From the NCBI GenBank assembly GCA_004555145.1, contig SFJB01000028.1, positions 1-15,319 on the forward strand: DNA of 15,319 nucleotides, given 5' to 3'. This stretch comes from Bacteroidales bacterium. GTDB lineage: Bacteria > Bacteroidota > Bacteroidia > Bacteroidales > UBA932. Positions 7,699 through 15,008 of this stretch are shown here, piece after piece. The position numbers and the translations under genes are program-made. The notes beneath the pieces are model-generated. The model made no database searches. It saw only the letters and a program-made list of their open reading frames with translations, and had not been told where the DNA came from. The number at the start of each line of letters is the position of its first letter. The first letter of the stretch is position 1.

Positions 7699-8190
7699 TC
7701 AGGCACAGAAAGTGCCCGGATACCTGAGGTTCTCTTCGGAGATCTGTTCAAGAACTTCGTGAAGGAATCTGGCTGCTTCATACTTCGCCATCGGCAGGTC
7801 GTGGAGCAGCCAATTTCCGCAATCCGATGGGGTTGCGCCCGGAATATCACCTTCGTAGGAGGCAACAAAAGCAAAGGTTTCCTTCATCAGAGGAAGTATT
7901 TCGCTTGACTCCAGATCTCCTTTCATCAGCAGGTAATTTCCTGTCAGACAGCCCATAGGGCCCCAATACACTATCTTGTCGCCCCACTTGGGATGGTTGC
8001 GCAGAAACGTTGCCGCAAGATGTTCTATGGTGTGTATGGCACCCTGTCCGAGAGCCGGTTCCCTGTTGGGCTCTTTCATCCTGATGTCAAAAGTGGTCAC
8101 CACCTCTCCTCCCACGGCATCTTTGCGGGAGACATAGATGCCGCGGAGCAGTTTGATGTGGTCTATGGTGAAACTGGCTATCTTTTCCAT
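7699..8190 (-). CDS. luxS: S-ribosylhomocysteine lyase LuxS
   Basis: The 163-residue metalloenzyme cleaves S-ribosylhomocysteine to homocysteine and DPD, the precursor of autoinducer AI-2, as part of the activated methyl cycle. Expected active-site residues are present: S6, H11, R37, the metal ligands H53 and H57 with E56 between (HTIEH), C81 as the catalytic cysteine in GPMGC, and C124 as third ligand or structural equivalent (B. subtilis C126). Unusually, the residues after the catalytic cysteine read L82-T-G-N85 where GCRTGFY is usual, so the conserved Arg is lost. ATG 8190 fits the family start; the frame continues upstream into valS but does not encode LuxS there. The gene follows valS by only seven bases on the same strand, suggesting one transcript. 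Confidence 0.94.
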   Translation of the reverse strand: MEKIASFTIDHIKLLRGIYVSRKDAVGGEVVTTFDIRMKEPNREPALGQGAIHTIEHLAATFLRNHPKWGDKIVYWGPMGCLTGNYLLMKGDLESSEILPLMKETFAFVASYEGDIPGATPSDCGNWLLHDLPMAKYEAARFLHEVLEQISEENLRYPGTFCA

Positions 8191-8197
8191 AAGAATA

Positions 8198-10837
8198 CTA
8201 TGACAGGGCCGCAAGTGAGGCCTCGATGGCTTCAATACGTGCAAGAGCGTCGCTTTCCTTCTTGCGCTCCACCTCAATCACTGCTGCAGGAGCGTGGGCA
8301 ACGAACTTTTCGTTGGAGAGCTTAGCCCTCACGGAAGCGAGGAATTTGCGCTGATGCGCCAGCTCCGCTTCGAGTTTGGCCTTCTCCTCGGAAGAATCGA
8401 TGAGACCTTCCAGAGGAACGCTCATCTTCACCGTGCCTACGATGAATGACACGGAGGCGCCGCTTGCACTTCCGGACTTCAATTCGGAAATGTTGGCTGC
8501 CTTGCATAGCACAGGAAGCAGTTCGCTCCTGAAATTGCCCTCTATATGGAGTTCAAGCGCCTGCTTTGGAGAAATCTGCTTCTGGGCGCGTATTCCGCGG
8601 ATGGAGATAACGGCATTCTTTGCCAGATCAAAATCCTCAAGAAGGCTCTGGTCATATGAACCGGCTACAGGTGTGGACTGGAACATGATGGTTTCGCCGT
8701 CCTTGCGAGGCTCCATGGCCTGCCAGAGTTCCTCGGTAATGAAAGGCATCACAGGGTGTATGAGTTTGAGGAGCTTCTCGAAGAATACGAGGGTAGCCTT
8801 ATAGGTGGTGGCGTCGATGGCGCAGCCGTATGCCGGCTTCACGAGCTCGAGGTACCAGCTGCAATAGTCATCCCAGAAGAGCTTGTATATAGCCATAAGG
8901 GCATCGCCTATGCGCAGCTTGGAATAGTGGTCCTCCACGGTCTCGATGGTGCGGGAAAGGAGATTGTCGAACCACTTCACAGCAAGTTCGCAATCCTTGC
9001 CCTGAGGTGCGTCGGAGTCAACTTTCCAGCCGCTGACAAGTCTCCAGGAGTTCCAGATTTTTCCGCAGAAATTGCGGCCCTGCTCTATCTGGGACTCATC
9101 GTAAAGTATATCATTGCCTGCAGAGGAGCAGAGCAGCATACCCAGACGCACGGCGTCGGCTCCGTACTTCGCTATCAGGTCAAGCGGATCGGGGCTGTTG
9201 CCGAGCGTCTTGCTCATCTTGCGGCCGAGTTTGTCCCTGACTATGCCGGTGAAATATACGTTGCGGAAAGGAATGTCCTTCATGAATTCGTCTCCCGCCA
9301 TGATCATTCTTGCCACCCAGAAGAAAATGATGTCCGGTGCAGTCACGAGATCGTTGGTCGGATAGTAATATGCAAGGTCGGCGTTAGGAGTACGCTCCGG
9401 ATGTCCGGGATACTTAGGGTCGAACACGGACATAGGCCACAGCCAGCTGGAGAACCAGGTATCTAGCACGTCCTCATCCTGGCGGAGGTCTTCCATCCTA
9501 AGCGCAGGATCGATCTTCTGAGCCGCAGCGAGCGCGAGTTCCGGGGTCTCTTCCACAACCATCTGTCCGTCAGGAAGATAATATGCCGGAATCCGCTGAC
9601 CCCACCAAAGCTGGCGGGAGATGCACCAGTCGTGCGCGTTCTCCATCCAGTGGCGGTACGTATTGCGGTACTTGTCCGGGAAGAACTTTATCTTTCCGGA
9701 TTCCACGCTCTCGAGCGCCATTGCGGCAAGGTCTCCCATCTTGAGGAACCACTGTGCGGAAAGCTTAGGCTCGATCACGGCATTCGTACGCTCTGAATAT
9801 CCTATCGGGGAAGTATATTCCTCCACCTTCACGAGATTGCCGGCTTCCTCCAGCATCCCGACTATCTTCTTCCTTGCTGCGAACCTGTCCTCGCCTACCA
9901 GTATCTGAGCCTCCTCATTGAGACGGCCGTGGTCGTCGATTATTTCCAGCACAGGGAGATTGTGGCGCAGACCGATTTCGTAGTCGTTCACGTCGTGGGC
10001 AGGGGTCACCTTGAGACAGCCGGTGCCGAAATCCATCTCCACATAACTATCTTCTATAACTGGTATTTCCTTGTTGATCAGCGGAATAAGCACCTTCTTC
10101 CCACGCAGGTGACGGTAGCGCTCATCGGCCGGATTGATGCATATTGCCGCATCCGCCATAATGGTCTCAGGACGCGTGGTTGCAATTACCAGGAAGTCGT
10201 CGGTAGGATTGCCCTTGCCGTCGGAGATGAAATAGCGCAGGTGGTAGAAGTGGCTCTTGGTGTCCTTGTGAATCACCTCGTCATCGCTCACGGCGGTGAG
10301 GGCGACAGGATCCCAGTTGACCATGCGCACTCCCCTGTATATCCAACCCTTGCGGTAGAAGTAGCAGAAGGTGGCAATGACAGCCTCGGTGAGCTCCGGC
10401 TCCATTGTGAAGCGGGTACGGTCCCAGTCGCAGGAGGCGCCGAGTTTGCGCAACTGCTTGAGTATGATGCCGCCGTGCTCTTCCTTCCATTCCCAGGCGT
10501 ACTTGAGGAACTCCTCCCTGGTAAGGTCTTCCTTCTTTATGCCCATATCCTTGAGCCTGGCGACCACCTTGGACTCGGTAGCTATGCTAGCGTGGTCGGT
10601 GCCCGGCACCCAGCAAGCGTTCTTGCCGTCCATACGCGCCTTGCGTATCAGCACGTCGTTGAGCGTGTTGTTGAGCACGTGGCCCATATGGAGTATGCCG
10701 GTCACATTTGGCGGCGGAATCACGATGGTATAAGGTTCGCGTCCGTCAGGTTCGGAATGAAAGCATTTGTGTTCAATCCAGTAGGAGTACCATTTCTCCT
10801 CTACTGTCGAAGGGTTATATTTGATGTCGAGTTCCAT
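8198..10837 (-). CDS. valS: Valyl-tRNA synthetase
   Basis: An 879-residue class Ia aminoacyl-tRNA synthetase that charges tRNA-Val in the cytoplasm. Domains in order: Rossmann catalytic core with the HIGH signature as HMGH at 50-53 preceded by PPPNVTG, the CP1 editing domain containing TTRPETIMAD (about 217-226) and the HDVNDYE segment used to hydrolyse mischarged Thr-tRNA, the KMSKS loop as KMSKT starting at K540, the anticodon-binding helical domain, and a C-terminal Lys/Glu-rich coiled-coil tRNA-binding arm (about 815-875). Length is typical of bacterial ValS. I see no T-box leader, which is expected outside Firmicutes. It is the first gene of a two-gene minus-strand unit with luxS and is divergent from the DUF3467 gene across 93 bases. 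Confidence 0.97.
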   Translation of the reverse strand: MELDIKYNPSTVEEKWYSYWIEHKCFHSEPDGREPYTIVIPPPNVTGILHMGHVLNNTLNDVLIRKARMDGKNACWVPGTDHASIATESKVVARLKDMGIKKEDLTREEFLKYAWEWKEEHGGIILKQLRKLGASCDWDRTRFTMEPELTEAVIATFCYFYRKGWIYRGVRMVNWDPVALTAVSDDEVIHKDTKSHFYHLRYFISDGKGNPTDDFLVIATTRPETIMADAAICINPADERYRHLRGKKVLIPLINKEIPVIEDSYVEMDFGTGCLKVTPAHDVNDYEIGLRHNLPVLEIIDDHGRLNEEAQILVGEDRFAARKKIVGMLEEAGNLVKVEEYTSPIGYSERTNAVIEPKLSAQWFLKMGDLAAMALESVESGKIKFFPDKYRNTYRHWMENAHDWCISRQLWWGQRIPAYYLPDGQMVVEETPELALAAAQKIDPALRMEDLRQDEDVLDTWFSSWLWPMSVFDPKYPGHPERTPNADLAYYYPTNDLVTAPDIIFFWVARMIMAGDEFMKDIPFRNVYFTGIVRDKLGRKMSKTLGNSPDPLDLIAKYGADAVRLGMLLCSSAGNDILYDESQIEQGRNFCGKIWNSWRLVSGWKVDSDAPQGKDCELAVKWFDNLLSRTIETVEDHYSKLRIGDALMAIYKLFWDDYCSWYLELVKPAYGCAIDATTYKATLVFFEKLLKLIHPVMPFITEELWQAMEPRKDGETIMFQSTPVAGSYDQSLLEDFDLAKNAVISIRGIRAQKQISPKQALELHIEGNFRSELLPVLCKAANISELKSGSASGASVSFIVGTVKMSVPLEGLIDSSEEKAKLEAELAHQRKFLASVRAKLSNEKFVAHAPAAVIEVERKKESDALARIEAIEASLAALS

Positions 10838-10875
10838 ATCTTGTTGAACTTAGCAATTTGGCTGTCAATAGCAAT

Positions 10876-10907
10876 CTTGCAAAGATAACAAAATTATCGT
10901 AGATTTG
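10876..10907 (+). promoter_or_regulatory. Promoter for the DUF3467-kdsC-maf-rluA operon
   Basis: TAGATTTG at 10900-10907 is a perfect -7 box, with CTTG at 10876-10879 twenty bases upstream as a -33 element with one mismatch. The inferred transcript start is near 10913, leaving a leader of about 18 bases before ATG 10931. It overlaps the leftward valS boxes. Confidence 0.6.
10880..10896 (-). promoter_or_regulatory. Candidate -7 boxes for valS-luxS
   Basis: On the minus strand two perfect TAnnTTTG matches occur side by side: TAATTTTG (10896-10889) and TATCTTTG (10887-10880). Neither has a perfect TTTG at the -33 distance; TTTC at 10920-10917 lies 20 bases upstream of the first. Which is used cannot be decided. 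They are interleaved with the rightward promoter of the DUF3467 operon. Confidence 0.5.
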
Positions 10908-10930
10908 TATGCAATTGAAAAGTTAGAGAT

Positions 10931-11245
10931 ATGGACAACGATAAGAAACCCCTTGGCAGACTCGAGGTTCTGCCTGAAGCGGCAGGAGGAACCTATTCCA
11001 ACCTCGCCGTAATTAGTCACTCCAAGAATGAATTCCTCATAGATTTTGCAACCATGTTCCCCGGCTTCCAGGGCCCACAGGTCCGCAGCCGCATCATCAT
11101 GGCTCCCGAACACTGCAAACGCCTGCTGGGAGCCCTCGCGGAAAACATAGGCAAATATGAGTCCCAGTTCGGTGAAATCAGCCTCGACAACAAGCCTGCC
11201 ACCTTCAATATTTCAGACCTCAACAACAATGGACCAAAATCCTAA
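10931..11245 (+). CDS. DUF3467 domain-containing protein
   Basis: A 104-residue soluble protein that matches the DUF3467 family by its order of conserved stretches: GTYSNLAVISHS near residues 20-31, EFLIDFATMFPG near 34-45, VRSRIIMAPEHCKRLL near 51-66, and a final IGKYESQFGEI near 73-83. The family is widespread in bacteria but has no established function; no catalytic residues or membrane segments are visible. It opens a plus-strand cluster and overlaps the kdsC start by 17 bases, so the two are likely translationally linked. Family assignment is from remembered sequence pattern; function is unknown. Confidence 0.85.
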   Translation: MDNDKKPLGRLEVLPEAAGGTYSNLAVISHSKNEFLIDFATMFPGFQGPQVRSRIIMAPEHCKRLLGALAENIGKYESQFGEISLDNKPATFNISDLNNNGPKS

Positions 11246-11768
11246 GCTCTTAAAGATCAAAGCAATAGTTTACGACATCGACGGAGTCCTCACCGACGGG
11301 CGCATCATCCCGATAGGTCCGCGGCCGGAAGATCTCGTTCGCGTCGTGGATGCCAAAGACTCCTTCGCCTCCAGGGTTGCCGCCCTCAAAGGCTTCATCG
11401 TGGGAGTCATCTCCGGAGGCGAAACCCCTGCCCTGGAAAGCCGCTGCGCCCATATGGGCTGCAAGCCGGAGAACGTCCACCTCGGCACCAGAGGGAAGCT
11501 CAGGACCTTCCGCCACTTCTGCGAGCACAACGGTCTGCAGGCGGATGAGGTTGCATACTTCGGCGACGATATCCCTGACGTGCAGGTGCTCAGGGCTTGC
11601 GGCGCCGGCTTCGCTCCCGCTGACGCGGTGCAGGAAGCAAAGGATGCAGCCGACTTCGTGTGCAGCAGGCCGGGAGGCAGAGGCTGCCTGCGCGAAGGCA
11701 TCGAAATGATCATGAAGGCCCAGGACAAGTGGCACTTCGACGAGGACAAATACGACCAGATTTATTGA
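11229..11768 (+). CDS. kdsC: HAD-family 3-deoxy-D-manno-octulosonate 8-phosphate phosphatase (KdsC-like)
   Basis: The 179-residue protein is a cap-less HAD phosphatase of the KdsC type, which removes phosphate from KDO-8-P in the pathway to the KDO of lipid A inner core; such enzymes act as tetramers. HAD motifs are in order: D16-x-D18 in YDIDGVLTDG (nucleophile and acid/base), motif II serine in VGVISGG (about 60-66), the motif III lysine in GTRGKL (about 92), and the GDD Mg2+ motif (about 111-116). The usual (R/K)DGxG segment after motif I reads here DAKDSF, and ITGR reads ISGGE, so substrate specificity is less certain than the fold. ATG 11229 is chosen by the family N-terminus; it lies within the DUF3467 gene. 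maf follows after six bases. A related non-KDO sugar phosphatase is the main alternative. Confidence 0.82.
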   Translation: MDQNPKLLKIKAIVYDIDGVLTDGRIIPIGPRPEDLVRVVDAKDSFASRVAALKGFIVGVISGGETPALESRCAHMGCKPENVHLGTRGKLRTFRHFCEHNGLQADEVAYFGDDIPDVQVLRACGAGFAPADAVQEAKDAADFVCSRPGGRGCLREGIEMIMKAQDKWHFDEDKYDQIY

Positions 11769-11774
11769 TTGCTT

Positions 11775-12362
11775 ATGCTGAACCTTTCAGGACGCAGGAT
11801 CATACTTGCAAGCAATTCCCCGAGGCGGCGCGAGCTGCTCGCGGGTCTCGGCATTGATTTTACCGTAGATACCCAGAGCTCCTTCGAGGAGAGCCCCGAG
11901 CCGGGAGTGGACCCAGTGCGCGTGCCTATGGATATGAGTGTGGGCAAGTCCCACGGTTTCCACAGGGAACTTGACGGCGACGAAATACTCATCACCGCAG
12001 ACACGGTGGTCATAGTGAGTGGAGAAGTCCTGGGCAAGCCGCATTCCAGGAATGAAGCCGTGGAAATGCTGGAAAAGCTTTCCGGCCGCAGCCACCAGGT
12101 GGTGACGGCAGTGACGATGCGGAGCAGGGACGCAGAGCGCAGTTTTTCCGTGAGCACGGATGTGGTTTTCCACGTACTCCCCAAGGAAAACATTGATTAC
12201 TACGTAGATACATATAAGCCTTACGACAAGGCCGGGGCCTACGCAATCCAGGAATGGATAGGATACACCGGCATCAAGGAAATACGCGGGTCATATTATA
12301 ACGTGATGGGGCTTCCGGTAGCAAAGCTTTACCGCGAGTTGGAGGAATTCATCAAGCTCTGA
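11775..12362 (+). CDS. maf: Maf family nucleoside triphosphate pyrophosphatase (YhdE type)
   Basis: A 195-residue cytoplasmic enzyme that hydrolyses non-canonical or pyrimidine nucleoside triphosphates to the monophosphate and pyrophosphate. Motifs: SNSPRRRELL at 13-22 (phosphate binding), conserved K58, ADTVV at 75-79 with the catalytic acid D76, GKPHS at 87-91, KAGAYAIQ at 152-159 and GSYYNVMGLP at 172-181. The ADTVV and AYAIQ forms place it in the YhdE (dTTP/UTP) subgroup rather than YceF (m7GTP). The frame has a TTG six bases earlier, but ATG 11775 is the better start. It lies six bases after kdsC, and its TGA shares one base with the ATG of the next gene, so translational coupling is likely. 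Confidence 0.93.
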   Translation: MLNLSGRRIILASNSPRRRELLAGLGIDFTVDTQSSFEESPEPGVDPVRVPMDMSVGKSHGFHRELDGDEILITADTVVIVSGEVLGKPHSRNEAVEMLEKLSGRSHQVVTAVTMRSRDAERSFSVSTDVVFHVLPKENIDYYVDTYKPYDKAGAYAIQEWIGYTGIKEIRGSYYNVMGLPVAKLYRELEEFIKL

Positions 12363-13624
12363 TGTCCCGGTCCCGTTTCACATACCCGTTCAGATACTTG
12401 CCATCCCCTGCCATCAGGGAGGCAGCCGCGGCACTCGTGGACCGGATAGACGCAACTCCCGCGCTAAAGGCTTGTTTCGCCGAAGGCAAGATGCTCGGCG
12501 TACTCCTCACCGACCGTGGTCCCATATACGCTTTCAGCGGACTCGCGGGCGGCAAGGCGCAGATCGACGGTTTCGTGCCCCCGATTTACGATTACACCCC
12601 TGGGGACGGGTACTTCCGCCGTACTGAAGCACAGATCTCCACAATGCAGGACGGGCCTCTGAAAGCCCGGGAATCCGCCCGGCTGCAGGAATGGTTGTTC
12701 CGGCAGTACAAAGTCTGCAACGCGCGAGGAGAGTGGAGCGACGTATATTCGATATTCGCCGAAAGGGGCCTGATTCCCCCGGGAGGCACCGGAGACTGCG
12801 CGGCTCCAAAACTTTTGCAATATGCTTACGTACACGGACTTACCCCACTTGAAACGGGCGAGTTCTGGTACGGTGAAACACGGGAGCAGGTGCGCGAGCA
12901 AGGTCGTTTCTACCCGGCTTGCACCGGAAAATGCGGCCCTCTGCTGAGCTTCATGATGCAGGGTCTGGATGTGGAGCCCAACCCTCTGGACAGTGACTAC
13001 CTTTACAGCGAACCAAGAATCATCTACAGCGACGAGGCCCTGGTCGTGGCAGACAAGCCTTCGGGTATGCTGTCGGTTCCGGGAAGAAGCAGCCGCATTT
13101 CGCTTCTCGACCTGCTCGCGGAGCGCTTCGGGGAAGCATACTCCTGCCACCGTCTGGATATGGACACCTCCGGCCTGATGGTCTATGCCAGGACTCGGGA
13201 GGCAAAGGCCCTCATCGACGCTCAGTTCGCCAGGGGTGAGGTCCAGAAGGCCTACCGCGCCCGGCTCGACGCATCCCGCGTCCCCTTCCGGCACCGCAGG
13301 AAAGGCACAATCGCCCTTCCTCTTTCTTCGGACTATTACGACCGTCCGCGCCAGATAGTGGATTACGACTCCGGGAAGACGGCAATCACCGAATACGAAG
13401 TGCTTGAGCAATTCCCGGACGGAGAGATGGACGTGCTCTTCCGCCCCAGGACGGGACGGACCCACCAGCTGAGGGTGCACGCGGCCCATCCCCAGGGTCT
13501 TGGAAGGCCTATAAAGGGAGACAGGCTCTACGGCAGCAACTCGGCCGGACGCCTTTGGCTGCACGCTTCCTCCCTGAGCTTCCGCCACCCGCTCAGCGGA
13601 GAAATCCTCAAGTTCGAAGCCTGA
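12362..13624 (+). CDS. RluA-family RNA pseudouridine synthase with N-terminal extension (compact form)
   Basis: The 420-residue protein has a C-terminal RluA catalytic domain (about 215-420) that isomerises uridine to pseudouridine in rRNA or tRNA. The catalytic aspartate is D266 in HRLDMDTSGL (H263 to L272), with PRTGRTHQLRVH near 358-369. The N-terminal 210 residues are not an S4 domain. They resemble the extension of larger RluA-like proteins of about 550 residues known from Vibrio and Bacteroidetes, keeping FVPPIYD (about 71-77), GTGDCAAPKLLQYA (about 142-155), EFWYG and YPACTGKCGP (about 182-191). The long central coiled coil I recall in those proteins is nearly absent here, leaving only about 35 residues. 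The ATG overlaps the maf stop by one base. RNA target is unknown. Confidence 0.88.
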   Translation: MSRSRFTYPFRYLPSPAIREAAAALVDRIDATPALKACFAEGKMLGVLLTDRGPIYAFSGLAGGKAQIDGFVPPIYDYTPGDGYFRRTEAQISTMQDGPLKARESARLQEWLFRQYKVCNARGEWSDVYSIFAERGLIPPGGTGDCAAPKLLQYAYVHGLTPLETGEFWYGETREQVREQGRFYPACTGKCGPLLSFMMQGLDVEPNPLDSDYLYSEPRIIYSDEALVVADKPSGMLSVPGRSSRISLLDLLAERFGEAYSCHRLDMDTSGLMVYARTREAKALIDAQFARGEVQKAYRARLDASRVPFRHRRKGTIALPLSSDYYDRPRQIVDYDSGKTAITEYEVLEQFPDGEMDVLFRPRTGRTHQLRVHAAHPQGLGRPIKGDRLYGSNSAGRLWLHASSLSFRHPLSGEILKFEA

Positions 13625-13652
13625 AATATAGCTATATGTGGACAAATGTCCT

Positions 13653-13660
13653 TATATTTG
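13653..13660 (+). promoter_or_regulatory. -7 box for the DUF418 protein gene
   Basis: TATATTTG is a perfect TAnnTTTG box 17 bases before the ATG at 13677, in the 52-base gap after rluA. No TTTG is present at the expected -33 distance. It suggests the membrane-protein gene can be transcribed on its own, though read-through from the upstream operon is possible. Confidence 0.5.
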
Positions 13661-13676
13661 CACAAAACCACAGTAT

Positions 13677-14864
13677 ATGAGTTCTTACACACCTTCAAAA
13701 TTACCGAACACGCGAATTGACGTGGCGGATATACTTCGAGGCATTGCTATCGGCGGAATCGTGCTCATCCATTTCATAGAGCACCTCAACTTCTACAATT
13801 TCCCCGAGGCTTCAAGTCCCTTCTGGGCAACTTTGAACGGCGCCGTTTGGGATACGACCTTCTATCTTCTTGCAGGAAAGATGTATGCCATTTTCGCACT
13901 TCTATTCGGATTGAGTTTCTTTATCCAGCACGACAACGCTGCCCAGAAAGGCATAGATTTCCGCCCACGTTTCGCCTGGAGAATGCTTCTGATGATGGTA
14001 TGGGGCCTTATCGACCTCTTCTTTTACAATGGAGACATTCTTTTTGTATATGCGGTATGCGGTCTGATCGTGCTGCCTTTCATACGCTGTTCGAACAAGG
14101 TCATCCTGGGCATAGCGGCTTTCCTTGCCCTCCAGCCCGTAGAGCTGTACTGCATAATATCAGGGTTTGTCAACCCTGAACTTCCTGCATTCGACCTTGG
14201 CAGCGGAGCACACTGGAGTGCCCTGTATCAGGCTTGCGCCAATGGCTCTCTCCTCGATGTGGGCAAGGCAGGCATAATGCACGGACTCCCGGTCAACTTC
14301 CTCTGGGCTGCAGAAAACGGGCGTCTGACCCAGAACATTCTGCTTTTCCTGGTAGGCATTTACTTCGGTCGCAAGCGCCTCTTCTACAACGAGGGCGACA
14401 ATCTCAAAGTCTGGAAAAGGCTCCTTATTGCGGCATCATGCTCCCTGGTGGTTCTCATCCCTCTGTATGAACTCCTCCCGGGCTCTACAGAAATCGCAAG
14501 AGTGGACCGCGCCCTCAACGTGCTCCTCAATATGTGGAAGAACTTCGCAATGATGCTGGTAATCGTGTCCGGCATCGTGCTTCTCTTCTACCGTACCAAG
14601 GCCCATGACTTCCTCCTGAAGATTGCCCCTTACGGCAAGATGAGTCTTACGAACTACCTCGGACAATCAGTATTCGGTGCCCTGCTCTTCTACGGCTGGG
14701 GTTTCGGGCTGTACCAGTACTGCGGACATACCGTCAGCTGGCTGATGGGAGCCGCCTTCATCTGCCTCCAGTATATCTTCTGCCGCAACTGGCTCAAGAC
14801 CCACAAGCGTGGTCCTTGCGAAGAGCTCTGGAGCCGTGCCACCTGGATTGGGGCGAAAAGGTAA
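13677..14864 (+). CDS. DUF418 family polytopic membrane protein (YeiB-like)
   Basis: A 395-residue inner-membrane protein. The N-terminus has the family signature R13-I-D-V-A-D18-I-L-R21-G22, followed by about eight to ten hydrophobic segments. The C-terminal third, with the GKMSLTNYLGQSVFGALLFYGWGFGLY stretch compressed here to its hallmark KMSLTNYLGQS (about residues 321-331), matches the DUF418 domain. The family is related to acyltransferase-3-like membrane proteins, but no function is established. The frame is open back to a GTG at 13638; ATG 13677 is preferred because the -7 box at 13653-13660 would otherwise fall inside the gene. It sits between the kdsC-rluA cluster and an ECF sigma gene and is followed by a strong hairpin, so it probably forms its own unit or the end of the cluster. 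Confidence 0.85.
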   Translation: MSSYTPSKLPNTRIDVADILRGIAIGGIVLIHFIEHLNFYNFPEASSPFWATLNGAVWDTTFYLLAGKMYAIFALLFGLSFFIQHDNAAQKGIDFRPRFAWRMLLMMVWGLIDLFFYNGDILFVYAVCGLIVLPFIRCSNKVILGIAAFLALQPVELYCIISGFVNPELPAFDLGSGAHWSALYQACANGSLLDVGKAGIMHGLPVNFLWAAENGRLTQNILLFLVGIYFGRKRLFYNEGDNLKVWKRLLIAASCSLVVLIPLYELLPGSTEIARVDRALNVLLNMWKNFAMMLVIVSGIVLLFYRTKAHDFLLKIAPYGKMSLTNYLGQSVFGALLFYGWGFGLYQYCGHTVSWLMGAAFICLQYIFCRNWLKTHKRGPCEELWSRATWIGAKR

Positions 14865-14889
14865 ATCCGTATTTTTGAAACGCAAAGGG

Positions 14890-14923
14890 CGACCCTGGAA
14901 GAGATTGACTGCTTCCAGGGTCG
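14890..14923 (+). terminator. Strong hairpin after the DUF418 gene, probable transcription terminator
   Basis: A perfect 12-bp inverted repeat, CGACCCTGGAAG (14890-14901) and CTTCCAGGGTCG (14912-14923), with a 10-base loop, extendable by a G-U pair. It begins 25 bases after the stop. Only a weak T-rich tail (TTATAGT) follows on the plus strand, so it is not an ideal intrinsic terminator, but this is the strongest hairpin noticed in any intergenic region of the window. Confidence 0.75.
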
Positions 14924-14949
14924 TTATAGTAATATGTGATAAAAAATTT

Positions 14950-14962
14950 GTAATGTCATTAC
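14950..14962. repeat. Perfect palindrome upstream of the ECF sigma gene
   Basis: GTAATG-T-CATTAC is a 6+1+6 base perfect palindrome 46 bases before the sigma factor ATG, in an AT-rich spacer. Its size and position suit a dimeric regulator's operator. A possible -7 box with one mismatch (TACTTATG, 14964-14971) lies immediately downstream. Function is inference. Confidence 0.4.
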
Positions 14963-15008
14963 GTACTTATGCAAATTTATTCGTATATATTAGTGTAAAA
15001 TACAATGA

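Noticed and set aside
9929..10888. A 319-codon open frame on the plus strand
   Set aside because: It lies opposite the N-terminal half of valS, which has all expected synthetase motifs; the long frame is a by-product of codon bias.
10838..10930. T-box or other riboswitch ahead of valS
   Set aside because: The spacer is only 93 bases and is filled with promoter elements of both directions; no T-box features are visible.
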